From positions 434,001-498,000 of the forward strand of contig NZ_JACCBB010000001.1 of NCBI RefSeq assembly GCF_013409345.1: DNA of 64,000 bases, given 5' to 3'. Both the position numbers and the translations under genes were made by a program. The notes beneath the pieces are model-generated. The model searched no databases and was not told the DNA's origin. It saw nothing but the letters and a program-made list of their open reading frames with translations. Each line of letters starts with the position of its first letter. The stretch's first letter is position 1. Below are positions 8,473-19,591 of the stretch, piece after piece. The DNA is from Kineococcus aurantiacus. Lineage in GTDB: Bacteria > Actinomycetota > Actinomycetes > Actinomycetales > Kineococcaceae.

Positions 8473-9033
8473 GTGGTCGGCGAGGAACTCCAGGACCCGC
8501 TCGACGAACAGGTCGGTGGCCGCCTCGTCGTAGCCCGGCAGGCTGTCGTCGACGAACAGGTGCGCCCCGCCGTCGTAGACGAACAGCTCCGCGGCCGGCA
8601 GCTCGGCCACGACCTCGCGGGCGTCCTCGACGTCGCCGTCGGGGTCGTCGGCCATGGCGTGGACCTGCAGGGCCAGGCCGTCGGGCCAGGGCTGCTCCAG
8701 CGCGGCGGGCGGGACGATGCCGCTGACCAGGACCACACCGCTCACCCCGGGCCGGGTCACGGCGATGCCCTCGGCGGGCACGGCGCCCAGGGAGATGCCC
8801 ACGAGCACCACGTCGCCCTCGACCGGCTCCACCGCGCGGACCCCGCGGGCGGCGATCTCCTCGAACCCCGCGGCCCGGGCGAACTCCACCCCGTCGACCA
8901 GGGAGGCGAACGTCCGCCCGTCGTACAGGTCGGGGGTGCGAACGCGGTACCCGGCGTCGGCGATCCGGTCCGCGAGCGAGCGCACCCCGGGGGTGAGCCC
9001 CTGGGCGTGGTGGAAGAGGACGACCTCGGTCAC
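8470..9033 (-). CDS. Dienelactone hydrolase family protein
   Basis: A 187-residue alpha/beta hydrolase of the dienelactone hydrolase family. The nucleophile elbow is GISLGA (about residue 81), with Ser where classical DLH has Cys; the base histidine is in GGAHLF near the C-terminus. Last gene of the photolyase operon, 7 bp after the PPOX gene. The substrate is unknown; the Cys-to-Ser change means true dienelactone hydrolysis should not be assumed. Confidence 0.8.
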   Translation of the reverse strand: MTEVVLFHHAQGLTPGVRSLADRIADAGYRVRTPDLYDGRTFASLVDGVEFARAAGFEEIAARGVRAVEPVEGDVVLVGISLGAVPAEGIAVTRPGVSGVVLVSGIVPPAALEQPWPDGLALQVHAMADDPDGDVEDAREVVAELPAAELFVYDGGAHLFVDDSLPGYDEAATDLFVERVLEFLADH

Positions 9034-9040
9034 CGGCCGA

Positions 9041-9445
9041 TCATCCCGTGACGTCCACCGCGACCGCCACCCGGTGCCCCGGCCTCCCCCAGCGCTCCAG
9101 CAGCCGCTCCACGGCGCCGTAGGCGCGGAACCGCCAGCCGTACTTGGCGGCCAGCGCCCGCTCCACGCGCGGCAGGTCCTGCTCGTCCAGGACGACGGCG
9201 CGGGCGTCGACGGGGCGCCCGTGCGGCCGGCCCCGGGCGCTGCACGGCGCCACCAGCACCTGCGGGTCGCGGCGCAGCCGCTTCACCTTCCCGGTGGTGG
9301 CCCCGGTGACGAGCACGATGCGCCCGTCCCCCAGCGGCGCCACCCACACCGGGGTGCCCACGGGGGTCCGGTCGCGCCGGAAGGTCGTGAGCAGGACGTA
9401 AGGCGCTCGCCCCAGCAGTTCCCGCGCGCGGTCGGTCCCGGTCAC
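9041..9445 (-). CDS. PPOX-class flavin/F420-dependent oxidoreductase
   Basis: A 134-residue split-barrel protein of the pyridoxamine 5'-phosphate oxidase-like superfamily (YVLLTTFRRDRTPVGTPVWVAPLGDGRIVLVT is split here only for description: the beta strands start YVLLTTF and GTPVWVAP). Such small actinobacterial proteins often use F420 or bind flavin. Start GTG overlaps the photolyase stop (GTGA). Its place in the operon suggests a redox link to the flavin-containing photolyase, which is inference. Confidence 0.8.
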   Translation of the reverse strand: MTGTDRARELLGRAPYVLLTTFRRDRTPVGTPVWVAPLGDGRIVLVTGATTGKVKRLRRDPQVLVAPCSARGRPHGRPVDARAVVLDEQDLPRVERALAAKYGWRFRAYGAVERLLERWGRPGHRVAVAVDVTG

Positions 9446-10986
9446 GGTGGCCCGTCCCCCCGCTCCGCCTCCTGGTGCAGCACGCCGTCGAGGTCGCGCA
9501 GCCGGTCCAGCCCGCTCAGCGCCCGCGTCATCCGCCGGTTGCCCGCCAGTTCCTCCCGGTGCCCGGCGAGGAAGTTCCAGTACCCGGCCGTGAAGGGGCA
9601 GGCGTCCTCGCCGACCCGCACCTTCGGGTCGTAGCGGCACCCGCCGCAGAAGTCGCTCATGCGGTCGATGTAGGCGCCGCCGGACGCGTACGGCTTCGTC
9701 GCCAGCACCCCGTGGTCGGCGTGCTGGGACATGCCCACGACGTTCGTCGTCATGACCCAGTCGTACCCGTCGACGAAGTTGCGCCAGAACCAGTCCGCGA
9801 GCTCGTCGGGCCGGTAGCCGCGCTGCAAGGCCCAGTTCCCCAGCACCATGAGGCGCGGGATGTGGTGGACCCACCCCTCGTCGCGGACCCCGCCCAGCAC
9901 GTGCCGCAGGCAGTTGGCCTGCACGGCGTCGGCGTCGAGGTCGGCGAACCAGTCCGGCAGGGTGTTCCGCGCGCCCAGCGCGTTGCGCCGCTTGTACTCC
10001 CGCCCCAGGTGCCAGTAGAGGTGCCACGTGTAGGACCGCCAGCCGACGACCTGCCGGACGAAACCCTCCACCGAGGCCAGCCGGACGTCGTGCTCCCGGC
10101 CGAACTCCTCGGCCCGCCGCGCCACCTCCAGGGGGTCCAGCAGCCCCAGGTTCTGCGGCACCGACAGCAGCGAGTGCGCCATCCAGGGGTCCCCGGCCAG
10201 CATGGCGTCCTCGTAGACGCCGAACTGCTCCAGCCGCTCGGACAGGAACCGGCGCAGACCGGACAGGGCCTCCCGGCGGGTGACCGCGAACCGCCGCGGC
10301 CCGTCGGTCCCGGTGAACCGCACGTCCCCGTCGCGCTCCCAGCGGTCGAGGTCGGCGCGCACCTCCTCGTCGATCTCGTCCTCGGTGGGCCAGAACGGCT
10401 CGGCCACGTCCAGGGACTCCCGGCGCGGGGGCGCCTCGCGGTTGTCGTGGTCGTAGTTCCACGTCCCGCCGACGGGCCCGGACCCGTCCATGAGCAGCCG
10501 GTGGTGGCGGCGGACGTCGCGGTAGAAGTCCTCCATGAGCAGCCGGCCCTCCCCCCGGCGGGCCGTCCACTCGGCGAACTGCCGCTCGGAGACCACGAAC
10601 CCCCGCGAGGCGAGCACCTCCACGTCGGGCAGCCGGCGCACGAACCGGCGGGCCGGGTAGCTCGTGGGGTCGCACACGCTGACCCGTTCCCCGCACTCGG
10701 CGAGCCCCTCCCGGTACGTCCCGGTGCGGACGAAGACGCACTGGTCGCCCAGCTCGGCGGCCCGGTGCCGCAGGGCGGACAGGATGAGGTGCGCCTTGCG
10801 GCGGTGGAAGCGCCCGCGGGTGAACACGTCGCGGGACTCGATGAGCAGGACGGGCTGGTGGGGGCCGTCGAGGAAGTGCGGGCCGAGCTGGTCGGCGAAC
10901 AGCCAGCGGCGGGTGGCCGGGGACGTCTGCGGGAGGTCCTGGGCCACCACCTCCAGCGAGGGGTCGTCCACGGGCGCGGCGGGCAC
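9442..10986 (-). CDS. Iron-sulfur bacterial photolyase/cryptochrome (PhrB/CryB type)
   Basis: A 514-residue protein of the FeS-BCP branch of the photolyase/cryptochrome superfamily, which carries FAD, a lumazine antenna and a [4Fe-4S] cluster; characterized members repair (6-4) photoproducts. Four cysteines, C359, C447, C450 and C463, have the 88/3/13 spacing of the PhrB cluster ligands (NCLRHV, FCGGC, ACPFT). The C-terminal half shows family motifs VTTNVVGMSQ, KPYASGG and YIDRMSDFC. Start is GTG at 10986 with no clear ribosome site, so an internal start is possible. First gene of a three-gene operon. Confidence 0.92.
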   Translation of the reverse strand: MPAAPVDDPSLEVVAQDLPQTSPATRRWLFADQLGPHFLDGPHQPVLLIESRDVFTRGRFHRRKAHLILSALRHRAAELGDQCVFVRTGTYREGLAECGERVSVCDPTSYPARRFVRRLPDVEVLASRGFVVSERQFAEWTARRGEGRLLMEDFYRDVRRHHRLLMDGSGPVGGTWNYDHDNREAPPRRESLDVAEPFWPTEDEIDEEVRADLDRWERDGDVRFTGTDGPRRFAVTRREALSGLRRFLSERLEQFGVYEDAMLAGDPWMAHSLLSVPQNLGLLDPLEVARRAEEFGREHDVRLASVEGFVRQVVGWRSYTWHLYWHLGREYKRRNALGARNTLPDWFADLDADAVQANCLRHVLGGVRDEGWVHHIPRLMVLGNWALQRGYRPDELADWFWRNFVDGYDWVMTTNVVGMSQHADHGVLATKPYASGGAYIDRMSDFCGGCRYDPKVRVGEDACPFTAGYWNFLAGHREELAGNRRMTRALSGLDRLRDLDGVLHQEAERGDGPP

Positions 10987-11022
10987 CGTCCCACTGTCGC
11001 CGGGTCCGCGGCGGTCGGCACG

Positions 11023-11823
11023 TCAGAACCGCACGGTCTCCCCCCGGGCCACGCACCGCACCCGCCCGGACAGGCCGCGGCGGTCCACCTCGTCGGTGAA
11101 CGCGGACAGCGGGGACCGGAACACGCCGTAGTCGTCGTGGTGGACCGGGACCGCGGTGGCCGGGCGCACCAGCTCCAGCAGGTCCGCCCCCTGCACACCG
11201 TCCATGGTGACCACCAGCCCGCCGGGCAGGGTGGTGCCCCCCAGGTGCAGCACGGCCAGGTCCACGTCCGGGTAGCGGGCGGGGACCTCGCGCAGCTCGG
11301 GGACGTTCAGGGTGTCCCCCGAGACGTACACCCGCCGCTGCACCGCGCCGCCCACGGGCCCGAACTCCAGGACGCTGCCCATGACGGGCGGCAGCAGCGC
11401 CTGGGCCGCGCCGGGGGCGTGCCGGCCCGGGGCGGCGGTCACCCGCACCTGGTCGCCCCTGGCCACCAGGACGCGGGACTCCCACGTCCGCAGACCGGTG
11501 ACGTCCTCGAAGCCGTGGCGGCGCACCAGCCGGCGCCGGGCGTGCGGGGTGGTCAGCACCGGCACGGCGTGGTCCAGGCCGCGCCGGGCCACCCGGTCGA
11601 AGTGGTCGCCGTGCAGGTGCGACAGGACGACGCCCGACAGCGGCGGCAGCTCGTCCACGCGCATCGCCGGCTCGGTGAGCCGTCGCGAGACGAGACCCTT
11701 GCCGAGGTAGGCGAACTGGCCCCGGTGCAGGAAGTTGGGGTCGGTGAGCAGCGTCAGGCCGCCCCACCGCAGCAGCACGGTCGCGGTGCCGACGAACGTC
11801 AGGGACAACGGGTGCACGTCCAC
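11023..11823 (-). CDS. MBL-fold metal-dependent hydrolase (UlaG/RomA-like)
   Basis: A 266-residue metallo-beta-lactamase-fold protein. The metal motif HLHGDHFD is around residue 70, followed by PGRHAPG, SGDTLN and VPVHHDDYGVF, the pattern of the UlaG-like/NAPE-PLD-like branch. The substrate is unknown. It starts at GTG 11823, 6 bp after a TAACCG hexamer, and is divergent from the next gene with only 41 bp between starts. Confidence 0.82.
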   Translation of the reverse strand: MDVHPLSLTFVGTATVLLRWGGLTLLTDPNFLHRGQFAYLGKGLVSRRLTEPAMRVDELPPLSGVVLSHLHGDHFDRVARRGLDHAVPVLTTPHARRRLVRRHGFEDVTGLRTWESRVLVARGDQVRVTAAPGRHAPGAAQALLPPVMGSVLEFGPVGGAVQRRVYVSGDTLNVPELREVPARYPDVDLAVLHLGGTTLPGGLVVTMDGVQGADLLELVRPATAVPVHHDDYGVFRSPLSAFTDEVDRRGLSGRVRCVARGETVRF

Positions 11824-11864
11824 CGGTGGCGGTTACCCGGTCGGCGCGCGGGTAATCGTCCGTC

Positions 11865-12359
11865 GTGGACGACGACGCGCGCGCGCACTACCTGACGGTG
11901 TACCTCAACGACCACCTCGCCGGGGCCTCGGCCGGGGCGGCCCGGTTCGCCCGCAGCGCCCGCGCCCACGCCGGCACCGGGACGGGCCGGGCGCTGACGC
12001 GCCTGCACGGGGAGATCGCCGAGGACCGTCGCGCCCTCCTGCACTGGATGCGGGTGCTGGGGGTCCAGCCCCGGCGCGCCTGGCAGGCCGGTGGGCGCGT
12101 CGCCGAGGCCGTCGGCGCGCTCAAGCCCAACGGCCGCCTCGTGCGCCGGTCGCCGCTGCGCACCGTCGTGGAGCTGGAGGGTCTGCTGCTCGGCGTGCAG
12201 GGCAAGGGCGCGGGCTGGCGCAGCCTGCGGGAACTGGCCCGCACCGACCCCCGGCTGGACGCCGACGCCCTCGAGGAGCTCGTCGAGCGCGCGGACCGGC
12301 AGGCCGCCGAGCTGGAACGCCTGCGCCGTCAGGCCGTCGTGGAGGTGCTGGGGGCCTGA
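11865..12359 (+). CDS. Hypothetical helical protein
   Basis: A 164-residue, almost wholly helical and charged protein of unknown function. It has no signal peptide or TM segment. The N-terminus (ARAHYLTVYLNDHLAGASAG) and the repeated amphipathic helices look like a four-helix-bundle (ferritin-like) fold, but no metal-ligand pattern is convincing. Start GTG at 11865 lies 6 bp after TAATCG, suggesting a leaderless message. The high third-position GC supports real coding. Confidence 0.7.
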   Translation: MDDDARAHYLTVYLNDHLAGASAGAARFARSARAHAGTGTGRALTRLHGEIAEDRRALLHWMRVLGVQPRRAWQAGGRVAEAVGALKPNGRLVRRSPLRTVVELEGLLLGVQGKGAGWRSLRELARTDPRLDADALEELVERADRQAAELERLRRQAVVEVLGA

Positions 12360-12375
12360 ACGGCCCGCACCCGGG

Positions 12376-12759
12376 TCACGTCCAGGTCGTGGCGTGCTGC
12401 GCGAACCCGGCCGGGTCGTGGACCGGGATGACGCACAGCAGGTGACCGCCCGGGGCGCGCAGCGTCCGGCAGCCCTCCCAGGCGGAGACCTCCACCGCCC
12501 CCAGGGCGGTGAGCCGGGCCGTCTCGGCGGCCACGTCGTCGGTCTCCACGTCGACGTGGAACCGCGCCTGCCCCTCCTCCAGCGCCTGCACGGCCACGAC
12601 CAGGCCGGGGAACGCCCCCGGCAGCGAGACGAACTGCGGCTGCCCCGGCTCGGGTTCGGCGCCGGTGCCCAGCGCCGCGGACCAGAACCCGACCGCCCGG
12701 GCGGCCTCGGCGCGGGGGACGTCGACGAGCAGCGTCGAGAACCGGCTGCGGTGCACCAC
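12376..12759 (-). CDS. VOC-family (glyoxalase-like) protein
   Basis: A 127-residue single-domain vicinal-oxygen-chelate protein (Glyoxalase_6-like), with FSTLLVDVPRAEAARAVGFW at the start and ARFHVDVETDDV in the middle. Its stop-side neighbor is convergent; its GTG start shares one base with the stop of the SPFH gene, so it is the last member of the gcvP-vanZ-nfeD-SPFH-VOC run. The reaction is unknown; such proteins may be resistance proteins, dioxygenases or lyases. Confidence 0.78.
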   Translation of the reverse strand: MVHRSRFSTLLVDVPRAEAARAVGFWSAALGTGAEPEPGQPQFVSLPGAFPGLVVAVQALEEGQARFHVDVETDDVAAETARLTALGAVEVSAWEGCRTLRAPGGHLLCVIPVHDPAGFAQHATTWT

Positions 12760-13808
12760 TAGGCGTCCCCACCGAGCCGGGTCGCGCCCTCGGCGTCGCG
12801 CGTCGCCCCGGCCGCCTCCTCCCGGGCCCGCTTGAGGGCTTCGGCGGGGTCCTCCAGGACGACGTCGGGCAGCCCGGTGTCGTGCTCCTCGGGGGCGGGC
12901 CGCTGCGCCCGGGACGCGCCGGAGGGGTCGGTCTGGACCGCGGAGAACATCGACCCGAAACCCCGCAGCGCGTCGTTCAGCTCGCTGGGCACGATCCACA
13001 CCTTGTTGGCGTCGCCCTTGGCGATCTGCGGCAGCGTCTGCAGGTACTGGTAGGCCAGCAGCTTGGGGTCGGGGTCGCCGCGGTGGATGGCGTCGAACAC
13101 CTGCGTGATGGCCTTCGCCTCGCCCTGCGAGCGCAGGATCGCGGCCTGCGCCGAACCCTCCGCGCGCAGGATCTGCGACTGCTTCTCGCCCTCGGCGGTG
13201 AGGATCTGGGACTGCTTGAGGCCCTCGGCGTTGAGGATGGCCGCGCGCCGGTCGCGCTCGGCGCGCATCTGCTTCTCCATCGAGTCCTGGACGCTGGCCG
13301 GCGGGTCGATGGCCTTGAGCTCCACGCGGTTCACGCGGATCCCCCAGCGGCCGGTGGCCTCGTCGAGGACCCCGCGCAGCTGGCCGTTGATCTGGTCGCG
13401 GCTGGTCAGGGTTTGCTCGAGGTCCAGGGAGCCGATGACGTTGCGCAGCGTCGTGACGGTCAGCTGCTCGATGCCCTGGATGTAGTTGGCGATCTCGTAG
13501 GTGGCCGACTTGGGGTCCGTGGGCTGGTAGTAGATGACGGTGTCGATGCTCACGACGAGGTTGTCGGAGGTGATGACCGGCTGCGGCGGGAACGAGACGA
13601 CCTGCTCGCGCAGGTCGACGTTCGCGCGGACCTTGTCGATGAACGGGACGAGGAAGTGCAGCCCCGCCTCCAGCGTCCGCGAGTAGCGCCCGAGGCGCTC
13701 GACGATGACCGCGGTGGCCTGCGGCACGATGCGGATCGTGCGGATGACGACCGTCACCGCGAAGAGGATGACGAGCACCAGGACGATGAGGGTGACGACG
13801 TTGTCCAT
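12759..13808 (-). CDS. SPFH/band-7 membrane protein (QmcA/stomatin-like)
   Basis: A 349-residue stomatin/prohibitin-like protein anchored by one N-terminal TM helix (residues 4-22) followed by an SPFH domain (RIVPQATAVIVERLGRYSRT, GLHFLVPFID) and a coiled coil of repeated ILNAEG/ILTAEG/ILRAEG units. Start ATG at 13808 shares a base with the NfeD stop (TGATG). Paired NfeD and SPFH genes are a conserved module for membrane microdomain organization and protease scaffolding. The upstream in-frame extension is rejected because it lacks coding character. Confidence 0.92.
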   Translation of the reverse strand: MDNVVTLIVLVLVILFAVTVVIRTIRIVPQATAVIVERLGRYSRTLEAGLHFLVPFIDKVRANVDLREQVVSFPPQPVITSDNLVVSIDTVIYYQPTDPKSATYEIANYIQGIEQLTVTTLRNVIGSLDLEQTLTSRDQINGQLRGVLDEATGRWGIRVNRVELKAIDPPASVQDSMEKQMRAERDRRAAILNAEGLKQSQILTAEGEKQSQILRAEGSAQAAILRSQGEAKAITQVFDAIHRGDPDPKLLAYQYLQTLPQIAKGDANKVWIVPSELNDALRGFGSMFSAVQTDPSGASRAQRPAPEEHDTGLPDVVLEDPAEALKRAREEAAGATRDAEGATRLGGDA

Positions 13809-14299
13809 CAGGTCTCCGGGATCTGCGTCGGTGCGGGGGGTGCGGGCAGGGGGCCGACGACGGCCGTGGCCCCGTCGATGGCGGTGACCACCACGTCGTC
13901 GCCGACGTCGAAGACGGCGCCGGTGGAGCGGGCCGACCACGTCTCACCGGCGAGCTTGACCCGCCCGCCGCGCACCGTGACCTCGGCCAGCACGAGCGCC
14001 GGGCGCCCCACGAGGGCGGGGGTGTTGGTCGTGCCGACCGGCGGCATCCGCAGGCGCCGCAGCAGGACCGGGCGGATGGTGCCGATGAGCAGGGCGGCGG
14101 CCGCGGCCGCGACGAGGACCTGACCGACGAACCCCAGACCGAGGGCGTCGGCGAGGGCACCCGCGAGCGCCCCGCCGGCCAGCATGGCGAAGACGAGGTC
14201 GATCGCGGTGATCTCCAGGATGCCCAGGACGAGGGCGGCGGCGATCCAGACGAGCCAGCTGCGGTCCAGCAGCGCGTCCAGGAACTCCACCGTGATCAC
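13808..14299 (-). CDS. NfeD family membrane protein
   Basis: A 163-residue short NfeD (no ClpP-like protease domain): two or three TM helices in the first 80 residues (LVWIAAALVLGILEI, VLVAAAAAALLIGTI) and a C-terminal OB-fold (GRPALVLAEVTVRGGRVKLAG). It is the usual partner of the SPFH protein encoded immediately downstream. GTG start overlaps the VanZ-like stop by 4 bp. Confidence 0.9.
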   Translation of the reverse strand: MITVEFLDALLDRSWLVWIAAALVLGILEITAIDLVFAMLAGGALAGALADALGLGFVGQVLVAAAAAALLIGTIRPVLLRRLRMPPVGTTNTPALVGRPALVLAEVTVRGGRVKLAGETWSARSTGAVFDVGDDVVVTAIDGATAVVGPLPAPPAPTQIPET

Positions 14300-14802
14300 C
14301 CCCTGCGGCGGATCCTACCCACGCCCGGCAGCGGCGAGCCGACGAGCACACCGACGAGGACACCGACGATCGTGCCCGCGGTGTTCATGGCCCAGTCGTC
14401 GGTCGTGCAGGAGCGGCCGAGGGCCGGCGCGGAGGCCTGCACGACCTCGACCGCCGCCGACAGCGCCGACCCGCCGAGGACGACGAGCACGGGCCGGCGC
14501 AGCAGCAGCACGCCGAACACCGCGGCGGGCACGAACAGCGCGACGTTGGCGAGCAGCTCGACGCTGCCGAGGGAGGGCAGGCTGAAACCGGCCTGGCACC
14601 ACTGCTCGGCGCGGCGCCCGCGCCCGTCGGGGGCCAGGGTCAGCCCCACGACGGGCAGCAGCGCCGCGGCGAGCAGCCACGCCGTCGCCCGGGGGCGCCG
14701 GCGCACCAGCAACCCCAGGCCCGCGCACCCCAGGACGAGGAGCAGCAGGGCCACGGGCACGGCCGCGGCGTGCTCGACCAGGAAGGTCGGCAGCGCCCCC
14801 AC
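14296..14802 (-). CDS. VanZ-like membrane protein
   Basis: A 168-residue protein with four TM helices and the VanZ pattern, including LANVALFVPAAVFGVLL and the conserved DDWAMNTAGTIVG near the C-terminus. VanZ homologs confer low-level teicoplanin resistance in one system, but most have unknown roles in the envelope. Start GTG at 14802 is 7 bp after the gcvP stop, with a GAGGAG ribosome site overlapping that stop. Confidence 0.82.
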   Translation of the reverse strand: MGALPTFLVEHAAAVPVALLLLVLGCAGLGLLVRRRPRATAWLLAAALLPVVGLTLAPDGRGRRAEQWCQAGFSLPSLGSVELLANVALFVPAAVFGVLLLRRPVLVVLGGSALSAAVEVVQASAPALGRSCTTDDWAMNTAGTIVGVLVGVLVGSPLPGVGRIRRRG

Positions 14803-14809
14803 GCGCTCC

Positions 14810-17686
<2,877 letters not shown>

Positions 17687-17754
17687 CGGCTCTCCGGAGG
17701 TCGTGGACTGGGTGGACCTCCCCGTCTGTCACCCACCCGCGGCGAGCTCCAGAG

Positions 17755-17860
17755 CGGCCAACCCCACGTGGTCCTTCTGCCTGAGAGGTTCCGGGGATGT
17801 TGCCCCTTCGGCGCCCCGGCCGGTGCGGTCGGGGTCTCTCCCACGCGGGGTGAACGGCCA
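17755..17860 (-). ncRNA. Glycine riboswitch, single aptamer
   Basis: On the minus strand the leader of gcvP shows the conserved glycine-aptamer blocks in order: GGGAGAGACC, GCCGAAGGGGCAAC, CCTCTCAGGCAGAAGGACC. GGCC segments at both ends (17856-17859 and 17756-17759) can form P1. Only one aptamer is recognizable; the remaining 70 bases to the start codon contain no second copy. It senses glycine and should turn gcvP on when glycine is high. Confidence 0.92.
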
Positions 17861-17866
17861 GCCTCC

Positions 17867-17872
17867 ACTCTA
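17867..17872 (-). promoter_or_regulatory. -10 element (TAGAGT) of the gcvP riboswitch transcript
   Basis: Minus-strand TAGAGT directly upstream of the riboswitch, spaced 7 bp from P1. Confidence 0.5.
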
Positions 17873-17889
17873 GGGGGTCCCCGCACCGC

Positions 17890-17895
17890 TAGGGT
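17890..17895 (+). promoter_or_regulatory. -10 element (TAGGGT) of leaderless parA-like gene
   Basis: TAGGGT 7 bp before the GTG at 17903; it lies back-to-back with the gcvP promoter. Confidence 0.6.
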
Positions 17896-17902
17896 CTGCG
17901 CC

Positions 17903-18664
17903 GTGATCAGCCTCGCCGTCTGCAGCGCCAAGGGCGGGGTGGGCAAGACCTCCGTCGTCCTCGGGCTCGCCTCCGCGGCCCTCCACCGCGGCGCCAGCAC
18001 GCTCGTCGTCGACCTCGACCCGCAGGCGGACGCCACCTCCGGCCTCGACGTGACGGCCCAGCGCGCGCACGACGTCGCCTCGGTGATGCAGGCCCCCAAG
18101 CGCAGGGTCGCCGAGGAGGCCGTCGCCCCCAGCGGCTGGGTGGACGACCACCCGGGTCTGCTGGACGTGCTGAGCGGGTCGGACGCCTCGGCGGGGCTGG
18201 ACACCCCCAGCGCCGACGAGGAGGCCCTGAAGTCGTTGCGGCGGGCCCTGAAGAAGCTGGACGACCACGCGCTGGCGCTGCTGGACACCCCGCCGTCGCT
18301 CAACGGGCTGACCCGCTCGGCGTGGCGGGCCGCCGACGCCGTGCTCGTCGTCTCGGACGCGAGCAGGTTCTCGGTGGCGGCGGTGGACCGCACGGTGCGC
18401 GAGCTGCGGGCGCTGCGGCAGGGACCGCGCGTCGTGGGGATCCAGGTCAACCGCTTCAACCAGCGCTCCGGGGAGCAGCGGTTCCGGTACGAGGAGCTGC
18501 AGGGGTTGTTCGGCGACCTCGTCCTGGAACCCCTGCCGGACCGGGCGTCGGTGCCGCAGTCGCAGGGCGCGGGGGTCCCGCTGCACTCGCTGAGGACCCG
18601 CACGGCGCGTTCGCTCGCGGCGCAGTTCGACGCGGTCCTGGACCGGGTGCTGCCGCCGGCCTGA
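17903..18664 (+). CDS. ParA/Soj-family P-loop ATPase
   Basis: A 253-residue ParA-type ATPase with a deviant Walker A KGGVGKT (residues 10-16, signature Lys K10), VVDLDPQADAT as A' box and LLDTPPSLNGL as Walker B. It is a stand-alone ParA with no ParB or parS-like repeat adjacent, so a role in positioning something other than the chromosome is possible. Start GTG at 17903 is set by the leaderless -10. The long open frame that continues upstream on this strand is antisense to gcvP and not coding. Confidence 0.88.
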   Translation: MISLAVCSAKGGVGKTSVVLGLASAALHRGASTLVVDLDPQADATSGLDVTAQRAHDVASVMQAPKRRVAEEAVAPSGWVDDHPGLLDVLSGSDASAGLDTPSADEEALKSLRRALKKLDDHALALLDTPPSLNGLTRSAWRAADAVLVVSDASRFSVAAVDRTVRELRALRQGPRVVGIQVNRFNQRSGEQRFRYEELQGLFGDLVLEPLPDRASVPQSQGAGVPLHSLRTRTARSLAAQFDAVLDRVLPPA

Positions 18665-18807
18665 GGGAACCCGTTCGGGGTGCGGTACGTCCGAAGTGCG
18701 GGATGATCCGCCAGCGCGTACCGTCGTCGGACGGCGTGCGCCCGGGATCGTCCCCGCTGGTGCCGCCCCCGCTCTGCCCGCGAACGCTGCGGGTCCAAGG
18801 AGGTTCC

Positions 18808-19497
18808 GTGACGTCGTCCAACACCCCCCTCGACGCCGGCCGGCTGGACCCGGGCGCGGCGCGCGTGGTGCGCCCGGCCCGCACGGCCGGTCCCCTGCCC
18901 TCCCCCGTCCGCGTCCCGGCCGCCGACCCCGAGGCCGACCGCGTCACCGGCCTGGTCCAGCGGCTGCGCGCGCACTGGACGCGCTTGGGCGCCGACATCG
19001 CCACCCGCTTGCGGCCGGGGGTCGACGACGCCCGTCTCGACGCCCTGGAGCGGCAGGTGGGTCTGCTGCTGCCCCGGGGCGCGCGCGCCTGGTGGCGCGC
19101 GGTGGACGGCGTGGAACCGGTCCGGACCACCTACCGCGCCAGCGCACCGACCGTCGGCCCGGGGGGCTGGGTGCCCCTGACGCTGGAGGAGGCCGTGCGC
19201 CGGGCGACCGGTCAGGGACCGGGTCTGGCGGCGCCGCCGGCGCTGCTGCCGCTGTTCGCCCGCGACGAGGAGCTCATCGCGGTCCGGCTGGGCACGAGCC
19301 GCGCCGTCGTGGAGCAGCTGGTGCTGGCCGAGGACGGCGAGAGCTACCAGCACTCCTGGCGGGTGGGTCTGGACGAGCTGCTGAGCACCTGGGCCGATTC
19401 GCTGCTGGCGGCGGTCATCTGGCTGCCCGACGCGCACGACTGGGTCACCGACCCGTTCGCGATGCAGGCCCTGCCCCGCGCCGAGCTGCTCGACTAG
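18808..19497 (+). CDS. Hypothetical protein, possible SMI1/KNR4 (SUKH) family
   Basis: A 229-residue soluble protein. The central stretch LDALERQVGLLLPRGARAWW followed by RAVDGVE resembles the start of SMI1/KNR4 (SUKH) domains, where an alpha helix leads into LP-x-x-h-x-x-h-x-x-x-nG. SUKH domains serve as immunity proteins against nuclease toxins or as general binding modules; no toxin gene is adjacent, so immunity is not claimed. Start GTG at 18808 has a strong AAGGAGG ribosome site. The 143-bp gap to parA suggests its own promoter (TACCGT at 18719-18724). Confidence 0.65.
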   Translation: MTSSNTPLDAGRLDPGAARVVRPARTAGPLPSPVRVPAADPEADRVTGLVQRLRAHWTRLGADIATRLRPGVDDARLDALERQVGLLLPRGARAWWRAVDGVEPVRTTYRASAPTVGPGGWVPLTLEEAVRRATGQGPGLAAPPALLPLFARDEELIAVRLGTSRAVVEQLVLAEDGESYQHSWRVGLDELLSTWADSLLAAVIWLPDAHDWVTDPFAMQALPRAELLD

Positions 19498-19591
19498 GGC
19501 GCCGTCCGCGCGGCCCGTACCGGGCGGGCTCCTGCGGGAGCTCGTCCGGCGGTGCGGGCCGGGGCATTGCGGACGAGGGCGACCGGTCCGG

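Noticed and set aside
17687-17755. Second glycine aptamer between the riboswitch and gcvP
   Set aside because: The segment has no copy of the conserved AGAGACC, CCGAAGGGGCAA or CTCTCAGGC blocks.
18808-19497. Toxin-antitoxin or polymorphic-toxin immunity locus
   Set aside because: Only weak SUKH resemblance and no toxin or nuclease gene beside it.
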